A stretch of 47,164 bases of DNA from Aquimarina litoralis (lineage in GTDB: Bacteria; Bacteroidota; Bacteroidia; Flavobacteriales; Flavobacteriaceae). The translations under genes and the position numbers were made by a program. Positions 1-8,097 of the stretch are shown piece after piece. Each line of letters begins with the position of its first letter. The stretch's first letter is position 1. Under the pieces are notes generated by a model. It worked only from the letters and a program-made list of their open reading frames with translations, did no database searches and was not told where the DNA came from. Location of the stretch: contig NZ_WEKL01000001.1 of NCBI RefSeq assembly GCF_019295435.1, positions 99,286 through 146,449 on the forward strand, in the 5' to 3' direction.

Positions 1-806
1 CGGTTGTTTTGTTTAGTAGAGGTAATATTGATGTAAAGAATAAAAAAATAATAAGTATCGTAGGAACAAGAAAAGTAACAAGTTATGGAGTACGATTTTG
101 TGAAGAATTAATTGAAACAATCGTTCCATTAAATCCTGTTATTGTATCAGGTTTCGCATACGGCGTGGATATTACGGCTCAAAAAGCTGCGGTAAAACAT
201 GGTTTACAAACCGTAGGTTGCTTGGCACATGGATTAGATCAAATATATCCGAAAGCCCATAAAAAGTATATGTCACAAATTGAAGAAAATGGAGGGTTTT
301 TTACAGATTTTTGGAGTACAGATACCTTTGATAGAAAGAATTTTCTAGGACGTAATCGTATTATTGCAGGATTGAGTGAAGCTACTATTGTTATCGAAAG
401 CGCTAATAAAGGAGGTTCATTAGTAACCGCTGAAATTGCAAATTCCTATAATCGTGATGTGTTCGCCGTGCCTGGCAGAGTAGGTGATGCTCTAAGTGAA
501 GGATGCAATACATTAATTAAAACTCAAAGAGCACATATGTTAACCAGTGCAGCAGATCTGATTTATATGTTGAATTGGGAATTGGAGGAGAAAGTACAAC
601 CTACAGTACAAAAACAACTTTTTGTAGAATTAGAAGGTGATGAGAAAAAGATATACAACCTCCTTAGAAAAAATGGAAAGGAATTATTAGATGTGATTGC
701 ATTGCAATGTGAGATTCCAACATTTAAAGTAGCCTCTACCTTGCTAAACATGGAATTGAAAGGTGTCATCAGACCATTACCTGGTAAATTGTTTGAAGCG
801 ATATGA
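1..806 (+). CDS. dprA: DNA-processing protein DprA, 5' end cut by window edge
   Basis: DprA binds incoming single-stranded DNA and loads RecA during natural transformation in the cytoplasm. The reading frame is open to the first base of the window, so the N-terminal part (roughly a quarter of a usual ~365-residue DprA) lies outside. The visible part begins inside the Rossmann-like DprA core: LFSRGN, then SIVGTRKVTSYG, the phosphate-binding VSGFAYGVD segment, GGFFTDF, the conserved FLGRNRIIAGLS, ESANKGGSLVTAE and VFAVPG. The last ~60 residues form the small winged-helix (DprA_WH) domain, with GKELLDVIALQCEIP. Family assignment is very secure. The TTG at position 9 is not a credible start because conserved sequence runs upstream of it. 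Confidence 0.96.
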   Translation, partial: VVLFSRGNIDVKNKKIISIVGTRKVTSYGVRFCEELIETIVPLNPVIVSGFAYGVDITAQKAAVKHGLQTVGCLAHGLDQIYPKAHKKYMSQIEENGGFFTDFWSTDTFDRKNFLGRNRIIAGLSEATIVIESANKGGSLVTAEIANSYNRDVFAVPGRVGDALSEGCNTLIKTQRAHMLTSAADLIYMLNWELEEKVQPTVQKQLFVELEGDEKKIYNLLRKNGKELLDVIALQCEIPTFKVASTLLNMELKGVIRPLPGKLFEAI

Positions 807-927
807 TAAATAGTTCAATTTTTTTAGGATAGCTACTTAAAGGGTTTCGTAGATAATCAACTTTTCTCTAGTGAGTAATTTGTTTAAAACTATATTTTTA
901 GCAGTAATAATAAAAAAATAGTTGATA

Positions 928-2394
928 ATGATGTTTTCTTATGCTGCAGAGTCCAGAGATCTTACTATAAAGAATAACCTAATGCTGCTTATTAGTTTAT
1001 TTTTTTATTCTCACTTTATAAACGGACAATTTTATCCAGGTAATGATCAAAAATTACTTTTTGTAGGGCAGGATTTAGCCTCTGTTTCTAATTATAGAAC
1101 TAATTGTACGGGTTGTCATAATGGACATGGAGAAATTGCGTATTTGTCTTTTTATACTTTAGAGGAATCTTCGATTTTTATTGATGTCAATAGATCTATA
1201 TACTATGGAGGTATGGGTATGGATAATAATGGTAATCGAGATACAAATAATACAAATTGGGGAGCAGGAATTCTAAACTTGTGGACGGCAGCAGAACGTT
1301 CTCCTTTGGTAGCTATTGGACTTAGTATTGTAGAAGATGCCTTTAACGGTTTAGATGGTTTGCAGAATATTATTGATGGAAATCACGATAGTAAAATTGT
1401 GAAAATGGCTACTTTTTTCAACCAATTTCCATCCAATATTTTTTATTTGAGAATAGGCTACGAATTTGACGGGAACTGGAACGCCTATGATCAGACTAAA
1501 TATATAGGCGCGTATCAACGAATTGTAGATGTATTGAGAACAAATCTATCTCAGGATAATGTAGTTTATGTTTGGCAGTCATCCACTTCGCCTATTGATG
1601 ATATACTAGATGGTGGTCAAGAAAATATTAATGCCTATTATCCAGGAGATGATTATGTAGATTGGATGGGGTTATCTTGGTTCTTACTTCCTAATGAAAA
1701 CCCTACCGTAGGATCATTTACTCCAGCTACACAATTAGCTTTGGCTAATGAATTAGTAAGTTTTGCTCAATCCAAAGGGAAACCTGTTATGATTGCAGAG
1801 GCCTCTCCTCAAGGATATGATCTAGATGCCAAAACCAATTGTAATATTAGTCCTGTGTATGATGGAACTGCCAATCAAGGGTGCACAAATAAAACTGCTA
1901 CCCAAATTTATCAGGAATGGTTTGATGAATTATTTAATTTCGTAAAAAACAATGATGATGTAAGAGCGTTATGTTATATTAATACGGATTGGGATAGCGA
2001 ATTTATATGGAGTGCTGCGAATAATAATTATGCCTCTGGATATTGGGGAGATAGCAGAGTAGAAATAGATGCTGATATTAGAAATAGTTGGATCGCTTCC
2101 ATTGAAGATCCGGCAAATAACTTTCTACAAACTGAAGACTCTTCAACGATAATTAATGTATTATCTATAGAGGATATTATAGTGCCTACTCAAGGTGTTT
2201 TTGTATATCCTAATCCAGGTATCGATATTATTAATCTACAAGGAGTAAGTAGTGATTTTTCATATGATCTATATACTACTTCAGGAAGAAAAGTAGCAGA
2301 AGGAGTAGGTGATAAAGTAGATGTGAGCCACTTGTCAAGAGGAATTTATTTATTAAAATCAGAAGGGTTCATAACAAGAATTATAAAACAATAA
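928..2394 (+). CDS. Secreted GH26-like glycoside hydrolase with T9SS sorting domain
   Basis: Probable endo-acting beta-glycanase of the GH26 / mannanase-like clan, exported through the Sec and type IX systems. Numbering from ATG 928: hydrophobic signal segment ~19-34 ending before Gln, catalytic domain ~45-405, C-terminal sorting domain ~420-488 (starts VFVYPNPG, ends with a basic RIIKQ tail). YLRIGYEFDGNWNAYD carries the likely acid/base Glu179, and KPVMIAEASPQG the likely nucleophile Glu291; both fit GH26 topology. A CTGCH sequence at 60-64 is unusual for the family. Start choice is uncertain: TTG 922, ATG 928, ATG 931 and ATG 982 are all in frame, and 982 would leave a short but plausible signal peptide. 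Substrate cannot be read from the sequence. It is a lone plus-strand gene after dprA. Confidence 0.8.
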   Translation: MMFSYAAESRDLTIKNNLMLLISLFFYSHFINGQFYPGNDQKLLFVGQDLASVSNYRTNCTGCHNGHGEIAYLSFYTLEESSIFIDVNRSIYYGGMGMDNNGNRDTNNTNWGAGILNLWTAAERSPLVAIGLSIVEDAFNGLDGLQNIIDGNHDSKIVKMATFFNQFPSNIFYLRIGYEFDGNWNAYDQTKYIGAYQRIVDVLRTNLSQDNVVYVWQSSTSPIDDILDGGQENINAYYPGDDYVDWMGLSWFLLPNENPTVGSFTPATQLALANELVSFAQSKGKPVMIAEASPQGYDLDAKTNCNISPVYDGTANQGCTNKTATQIYQEWFDELFNFVKNNDDVRALCYINTDWDSEFIWSAANNNYASGYWGDSRVEIDADIRNSWIASIEDPANNFLQTEDSSTIINVLSIEDIIVPTQGVFVYPNPGIDIINLQGVSSDFSYDLYTTSGRKVAEGVGDKVDVSHLSRGIYLLKSEGFITRIIKQ

Positions 2395-2495
2395 CAATAT
2401 ATGCTAACATAAAATATCTTGGACAAAACCGAATAACTTCGTAAGGCTTTGAGTTCGGCTTATGATCACACACTTTGTTTAAAGTAAATTAATGG

Positions 2496-3209
2496 TTATT
2501 CCAAAATTTCCTTTACAACTGGAAGTATAGCTTCTACCCATAAGCTATATTGGTTCGCACTTGGATGTAAATTGTCGGTAGCTAAAGCTCCTTCAGAATT
2601 ACCAAGATTTCTTGAAATTGATGTTACATCAATAAATGGTATTGATTGTGCTTCACATTGCTGTTTGATATATGCATTATACATATCAATTTCAGAAGCA
2701 ATAACTTCACTATTATTAGATCCAAATGGCGTTACTCCATAATCTGGTATGGATACCACAAAAACACGATTTTTATTATTACCAGCTAAGGATATGGCTT
2801 TGTCCAATAAAAAATTGAATTCTGATTGAAAAATGGTAAAATCTGCCCCTTGAAACTGATTATTTACACCAATAAGTAATGAAACGATATCATAATTTTC
2901 GGGGTTTTGAGTATCTATTGCCGAAATTAAATTACCAGTGGTCCATCCAGTTTGTGCAATAACTTTTACAGTTTCAATTTTTTGAGTATTTGATGCAAAA
3001 GCATTTTGTAATTGAAAGGGCCAACTTTCGCTTTCTGTCACTCCTTGCCCTATGGTATAAGAATCCCCTAATGCTAAAAAAGAAAATTTCTGGATTTCTT
3101 CTATTTGATCTTCCTCTTGCTGAACAGGGTTTTGTATACTCTCATCAGAGGAACAACCAAAAACCAATATGAATAGTAGAAGTATACTGGAATAGATATT
3201 TTTATTCAT
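2496..3209 (-). CDS. SGNH/GDSL-hydrolase lipoprotein
   Basis: Esterase/lipase-type hydrolase of the SGNH fold, likely anchored in the outer membrane or periplasm. Numbering from ATG 3209: lipoprotein signal peptide 1-18 with lipobox VFGC and lipidated Cys19, an acidic linker 21-40, then the catalytic domain. Block I is LALGDSYTIGQG with nucleophile Ser50, block III is GVNNQ with Asn117, and block V is DNLHPS with Asp212 and His215. All four signature blocks are therefore present. An upstream in-frame start at 3251 would add 14 residues ahead of the signal peptide and is less likely. Substrate unknown; members act on acyl groups of sugars, lipids or peptidoglycan. Convergent with the GH26-like gene and divergent from the phosphoesterase fusion. 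Confidence 0.88.
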   Translation of the reverse strand: MNKNIYSSILLLFILVFGCSSDESIQNPVQQEEDQIEEIQKFSFLALGDSYTIGQGVTESESWPFQLQNAFASNTQKIETVKVIAQTGWTTGNLISAIDTQNPENYDIVSLLIGVNNQFQGADFTIFQSEFNFLLDKAISLAGNNKNRVFVVSIPDYGVTPFGSNNSEVIASEIDMYNAYIKQQCEAQSIPFIDVTSISRNLGNSEGALATDNLHPSANQYSLWVEAILPVVKEILE

Positions 3210-3434
3210 TAGAAGCTTTCTTTTTATTAAAGTTACCATTTTGAAAATCATTTTGCTGCCCCAATCACACTTTTATTTGTTTTTGATTTTAAACCTTGCT
3301 TTTGCATTTGAAAGATTTTTAGTGATCTAGTGTATATTTTTACTAAAAATAAAAATGTATACCTTTAACCTTCACACACTTCTTATAATTACAAAGCCTT
3401 TTCTCTATAAAGAGCTGGGTAAACTAAAATTATT

Positions 3435-6400
3435 ATGGCTAAAAACGTATACTCCGTAGGTATAGCATTAATAACATTATTAATTCTTAACGGATGTGCC
3501 ACATTTAAAGCACAATATGAAAATTCTGGTGTTAATGACACTAAATCAAATTCTGAAATTGAACATTCTTTCTATTTGATTGGTAACACAGGTAATTTAC
3601 CAATCGACAAACCTTCTGAGACTTTAGTGTCCTTTAAAAAAGAACTTAACAAAGCTTCAGAGAATAGTACAGCGATTTTTTTGGGAGATAATATTTATGA
3701 GAATGGAATGCCCGAAAATGATCATCCAAATAGACGTTTTGCTGAAGGTCAGCTAAATTTTCAAACTGATGTAGTTGAGGGTTTTAAAGGAAAAACTGTT
3801 TTTATTCCTGGTAATCGTGATTGGAATAATGATGGTCTTGAAGGATTGAAACGACAAGAAAAATATATCAATGAAAAAGTGGGTAAACATACATTTTTAC
3901 CTAAAAACGGGTGTCCAATAGAGAATATTCATATTTCTGATGATATTGAACTTATCCTTATAGATAGTTATTGGTATATCACTAATTGGGATAAGTATCC
4001 AACACTAAATGATGATTGTGACATCAAAACAAGAACTAATTTTTTTGATGAATATATGAGTCTTATTAAAAAGTCTAGAGGTAAAACTACTATTGTAGCA
4101 CTACATCATCCTATGTATTCTAACGGATCTCATGGAGGACAGTATACTTTTGGAAGTCATATGATTCCTTTTCCAATATTGGGAACACTAAAAAATGTGA
4201 TTAGAAGAACAAGTGGAGTAGCCAATGTTGATTTGCAAAACAAACGCTATAATGAATTTAAAAGACGATTGGTTACTATTTCTCAAGAAAATAAAAAGGT
4301 GGTTTTTGTATCTGGTCATGAACATAATCTACAGTATATAGTAGAAGACAATCTTCATCAAATAATAAGTGGTAGTGGTTCTGGTGATAAAATATCAGCA
4401 ACTCGAAATATTGGGGGAGCGCAGTTCTCTTATGGAACTTATGGATATGCAAAATTGGACATTTATAAAGACGGTTCATCTTATGTTCAATTTTACACAA
4501 CTGAAAATGAAAAAATAGTATTTAACACTCGATTGTTTTCACCCAATCCTCAAAAGAAAGTAGTTGATTATCCAAATAATTTCCCAAAAGAAAAAATGGC
4601 TTCTATATATACTAAAAAAGAAACTGATAAATCAGGATTTTATAGATTTTTATGGGGTGATCGTTATAGAAGATATTATAGTACAGAAGTTTCTGCACCT
4701 ACAGTAAATTTAGACACTTTATACGGAGGGCTAACAGTGGTGAAAAAAGGAGGAGGGAATCAATCCAAATCACTACGTCTTCAAGATAAAAATGGTGCAC
4801 AATATGTAATGCGTGCGCTTCGCAAAAATGCCGTACAATATTTACAAGCTGTAATGTTTAAAGATCAATATATCGAAGGGCAATTTGATCATACGGGTAC
4901 AGAAAACTTAATAATGGATGTGTTTGCAGGATCATACCCTTATGCTCCTTTTGCTATTGGAACTTTATCAGATGCAGTAGGCGTGTATCATACCAATCCG
5001 ATCTTATACTATATTCCAAAACAAAATGCTTTAGGTGAGTTTAATAAAGAATTTGGTGATGAATTATATATGATTGAAGAACATGCATCTGCTGGACATG
5101 GTAATTTGGAAAGTTTTGGATTTCAGGATAAAATAATAAGCACAAGAGATGTAATGAAAAAAATCCATAAAGATGAGGATATTGTTATTGATGAGGCCTC
5201 TTATATTCGAGCTCGACTGTTTGATATGCTTATTGGTGATTGGGATCGTCATCAGGATCAATGGAGATGGATAGAATTTAATAAAGACGGGAAGATAGTA
5301 TATCGTCCCTTGCCTAGAGATAGAGATCAAGCATTTTCCATTATGTCAGATGGTTTTTTATTAGGTGCTGCAGTCACATTAGTACCTACTACTAGAGCGC
5401 TTAGAAAATATGATGATGATCTTAAAGATGTAAAAGGAGTCAATGTAGCACCTTATCCCTTGGATATGGAGTTTATTGAATTATCAGATAAAGATGTTTG
5501 GGATAAACAGGTAAAAATGATTCAGGAAGGTATTACTGATGCTATTATTGACAAAGCCTTTTTGTCTTTTCCAAAAGAAGTACAAGATGAGACGGTAGAT
5601 GAAATTAAAAAGAAACTTAAAGCTAGACGCGCTAATCTTCAAGCTATTTCTAATAGATATTATACATTACTTAATAGGTTCTCTGTAATCAAAGGAACAA
5701 ATAAGGATGATTATTTTACAATTGATTGTTTTCCAGATGGAAAGGTTAAAATCTTAGGACAAAGGATCAAGGAGGGAAAAAAAGCAGACGTATTTCATGA
5801 ACGTCTTTATAGTAAAGAATTTACGAAAGAAATATGGATCTATGGTTTAGATGATGACGATGTATTCGAAGTTAAAGGAAAAAGTAAAAAGATTAAGATA
5901 AGATTAATAGGAGGACAAAACAATGATACCTACCTAATTCCAGATGGTAACAAAATAGTAGTCTATGACCATAAGAGTAAGCCTAATGATATTACCAAAG
6001 CGAAAACCGCCAAAATAAGATTAAGAGATGATTATGAAACGAATACATATGATTACAAAAAATTAAAAAACAATATCAATCAATTAATTCCTACTTTGGG
6101 ATCCAATCCTGATGATGGCTTTAAAATTGGGGTAAGTAATACATATACTCCATATGGTTTTGAACGGAATCCCTTTACCTCTAATCATACGGTATCAGCA
6201 TCATATTATTTTGCCACGCAAGGATTTGATCTGAATTATAATGGAGAGTTTGCTAATGTTATTGGAAATCTAAACATTGGAATAGATGCTCATTTTAACA
6301 GCCCAAATTTTGCAGTAAATTTTTTCGGATTTGGAAATAGCACTCCAAATTTTGAAGCAAATGACAGTGATGGAATTGATGTAGATTTGGATTATAATCG

Positions 6401-7178
6401 AGTAAAAATTCGAACGTTGAGTGCAATGCCTTCTATCATTTGGAGAGGAGAATTAGGAGGACATTTAAAGATAGGTGCTTTTTATGAATCTAACGAGGTA
6501 GAAAGGACAAATGGACGTTTTTTGGATGATGTTACCGATGTAAATACAACTGCAAATTTAACACCAATTAATAATGATGTTTTTGATAAACAAGATTTTT
6601 ATGGTATAGATGCTGCATACTATTTTGAAAATAAAGATAACCCAGCATTTCCAACACTAGGTATGCAAATAGGTTTACAATTAGGATATAAAAATAATGT
6701 ATCGACGGGTAAAGGCTTTGGGTATATTATGCCAGAACTAGGATTTGATTATAAACTCATTCCAAGTGGTCAGTTGGTTTTAGCTACCGATTTAAGAGCG
6801 CATATTAATATTGGTGACGATTTTGAGTTTTATCAAGGAGCAAGCTTAGGGGCTAACAATGGTTTACGAGGATATAGAAATCAACGTTTTACTGGGAAAA
6901 GTGCTTTTGTACAATCCACAGATATTCGATGGAATTTTTTGAGCCTTAAAACAGCATTATTACCAATAAGTTTAGGTATTTATGCGGGCGCAGATTATGG
7001 AAGAGTATGGATAGATGATGAGTTAGCGTTTGATCAATCCTTTAACGAGAATGATTTGAATACTTCTTTTGGTGGTGGTGCATTTGTAAGCCTAGCCAAT
7101 ATGTTGACGGCTAATATATCAACGTTTAAAAGTGATGACGGACTACGATTTGCTTTTCAATTGGGATTTGGTTTTTGA
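3435..7178 (+). CDS. Metallophosphoesterase / kinase-like / outer-membrane barrel fusion lipoprotein
   Basis: Large 1247-residue envelope protein. Seen: signal peptide with lipobox LNGC (Cys21). A calcineurin-like phosphoesterase at ~45-340 has metal-site motifs GDN (Asp85), GNRD (126-129), HHP (224-226) and GHEHN (His295, His297). The middle region, ~425-790, contains a Gly-rich KKGGGNQSKSLRL, YVMRALRK, and later GDWDRHQDQWRW (602-613) followed by PRDRDQAF (627-634). The last ~380 residues alternate aromatic and polar residues like an Omp85/BamA surface-antigen barrel, with the typical GLRGYR at 1143-1148 and a C-terminal Phe. The middle motifs resemble DRHxxN and DFG-like motifs of CotH/HipA/Fam20-type kinases; that part is inference. 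Homologues are usually annotated only as metallophosphatase. Isolated gene with its own upstream region. Confidence 0.82.
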   Translation: MAKNVYSVGIALITLLILNGCATFKAQYENSGVNDTKSNSEIEHSFYLIGNTGNLPIDKPSETLVSFKKELNKASENSTAIFLGDNIYENGMPENDHPNRRFAEGQLNFQTDVVEGFKGKTVFIPGNRDWNNDGLEGLKRQEKYINEKVGKHTFLPKNGCPIENIHISDDIELILIDSYWYITNWDKYPTLNDDCDIKTRTNFFDEYMSLIKKSRGKTTIVALHHPMYSNGSHGGQYTFGSHMIPFPILGTLKNVIRRTSGVANVDLQNKRYNEFKRRLVTISQENKKVVFVSGHEHNLQYIVEDNLHQIISGSGSGDKISATRNIGGAQFSYGTYGYAKLDIYKDGSSYVQFYTTENEKIVFNTRLFSPNPQKKVVDYPNNFPKEKMASIYTKKETDKSGFYRFLWGDRYRRYYSTEVSAPTVNLDTLYGGLTVVKKGGGNQSKSLRLQDKNGAQYVMRALRKNAVQYLQAVMFKDQYIEGQFDHTGTENLIMDVFAGSYPYAPFAIGTLSDAVGVYHTNPILYYIPKQNALGEFNKEFGDELYMIEEHASAGHGNLESFGFQDKIISTRDVMKKIHKDEDIVIDEASYIRARLFDMLIGDWDRHQDQWRWIEFNKDGKIVYRPLPRDRDQAFSIMSDGFLLGAAVTLVPTTRALRKYDDDLKDVKGVNVAPYPLDMEFIELSDKDVWDKQVKMIQEGITDAIIDKAFLSFPKEVQDETVDEIKKKLKARRANLQAISNRYYTLLNRFSVIKGTNKDDYFTIDCFPDGKVKILGQRIKEGKKADVFHERLYSKEFTKEIWIYGLDDDDVFEVKGKSKKIKIRLIGGQNNDTYLIPDGNKIVVYDHKSKPNDITKAKTAKIRLRDDYETNTYDYKKLKNNINQLIPTLGSNPDDGFKIGVSNTYTPYGFERNPFTSNHTVSASYYFATQGFDLNYNGEFANVIGNLNIGIDAHFNSPNFAVNFFGFGNSTPNFEANDSDGIDVDLDYNRVKIRTLSAMPSIIWRGELGGHLKIGAFYESNEVERTNGRFLDDVTDVNTTANLTPINNDVFDKQDFYGIDAAYYFENKDNPAFPTLGMQIGLQLGYKNNVSTGKGFGYIMPELGFDYKLIPSGQLVLATDLRAHINIGDDFEFYQGASLGANNGLRGYRNQRFTGKSAFVQSTDIRWNFLSLKTALLPISLGIYAGADYGRVWIDDELAFDQSFNENDLNTSFGGGAFVSLANMLTANISTFKSDDGLRFAFQLGFGF

Positions 7179-7214
7179 TTTAAAAAACGGTATTTCATTA
7201 TATAGGTTTGTTGA

Positions 7215-7919
7215 TCATTTGGTTATGAAAACAATAATAAAGGGGATCGTATAAAATAACAAATATGAAAAAAACACTGAAAAAAATGCAGCAACCGCTA
7301 TTTCGAATCGATCTCCTTTTTTCTGAAAAATCATGAAATTGAGTATGATAATATAGAGAAATACAAAAGGATCATAAACTACCGGTAATCTGAAAGGAAT
7401 AAAGGTCAGTATTCCTAGAATAGTTGCATGACCATGTATAAAGCAATTCATAGCTAAATGTTCCAGAAAACTAAACTTCTTAAAAAATAATCTGGAAAAT
7501 ACACTTAAAAATAAGATGTTAAGAAGCCAAAAGAACTTTGTGTATGTACCTATAATTTTGCCTGCTTCATAACTATTATCATAAATTTCCCCTTTATACT
7601 TCTCAAGATTTGTTGTATTTATCCAATTCAATTCGAATTGAGAACTTATTAATAAGTATAGCGAAGTAGCTATTAAGGCATAACTAACAGGATTGAGTAC
7701 ATTTTTCCTTTTGCCTAGTAAGTAATTAAAAATTGTTTTTTGAGGATATAAAGTAAGATGTTTAATATTAAACAATATTCCTTTATCGATATCCATAAAT
7801 CTGGAAAGAAAATCATTAACCAAAAAAGACAATGTAATCTTGTCTACAGTACCTTTTTGTCCACATTCGGGACAAAAATTTCCTTTATATTCGGTTCCAC
7901 AATTTAGGCACTTTCTCAA
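7215..7919 (-). CDS. DUF3667 domain membrane protein
   Basis: 234 residues. The N-terminus is a zinc-ribbon with Cys4, Cys7, Cys16 and Cys19 (MRKCLNCGTEYKGNFCPECG). The DUF3667 segment follows, including FLVNDFLSRFMDIDKGILFNIKHL and LLGKRKNVLNPVSYALIATSLYLL. At least four hydrophobic segments make it an inner-membrane protein. The family is common in Bacteroidota and has no established function. It is convergent with the phosphoesterase fusion (36-bp gap) and its own upstream region holds the GH3-tail fossil. A single-gene transcript looks likely. Confidence 0.85.
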   Translation of the reverse strand: MRKCLNCGTEYKGNFCPECGQKGTVDKITLSFLVNDFLSRFMDIDKGILFNIKHLTLYPQKTIFNYLLGKRKNVLNPVSYALIATSLYLLISSQFELNWINTTNLEKYKGEIYDNSYEAGKIIGTYTKFFWLLNILFLSVFSRLFFKKFSFLEHLAMNCFIHGHATILGILTFIPFRLPVVYDPFVFLYIIILNFMIFQKKGDRFEIAVAAFFSVFFSYLLFYTIPFIIVFITK

Positions 7920-7957
7920 ATTCGTTTTTTTAGTACAAAAAATATTTTTAAATCAAC

Positions 7958-8027
7958 CCAGCACAAATTTTCAAGCGTAATATCTTTTTTACAGATTGTA
8001 CTACTTGTTTTTTTTATAATTCGGATC
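7958..8027 (-). pseudogene. Fossil copy of the 3' end of the GH3 gene
   Basis: This 70-bp stretch matches 10681-10748 at every aligned base, except that a run of T is 8 long here and 6 long in the parent. On the minus strand it encodes the parent residues DPNY to KICAG (343-365) with a frameshift at the T run. Beyond the identical core the resemblance continues weakly: the parent ends CAGVI-stop, this copy CAGLI-stop, and the parent MKKDP corresponds to LKRDP here. It lies in the gap between the DUF3667 gene and the hybrid kinase and has no start. Read as a decayed partial copy. Confidence 0.75.
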
Positions 8028-8097
8028 CCTTTTAAGTGTTCCATATAAGTTCGATTATCGAACATTAATAAAGAATGTATGTTACTGGATAAAAATA

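Noticed and set aside
2415-2455. Imperfect hairpin CCGAA...TTCGG between convergent genes
   Set aside because: Short broken stem, with only a weak T-run on the minus strand; not enough to call a terminator.
3332-3362. Near-palindromic GTATA...TATAC stretch upstream of the phosphoesterase fusion
   Set aside because: Very AT-rich and imperfect; cannot be told from background.
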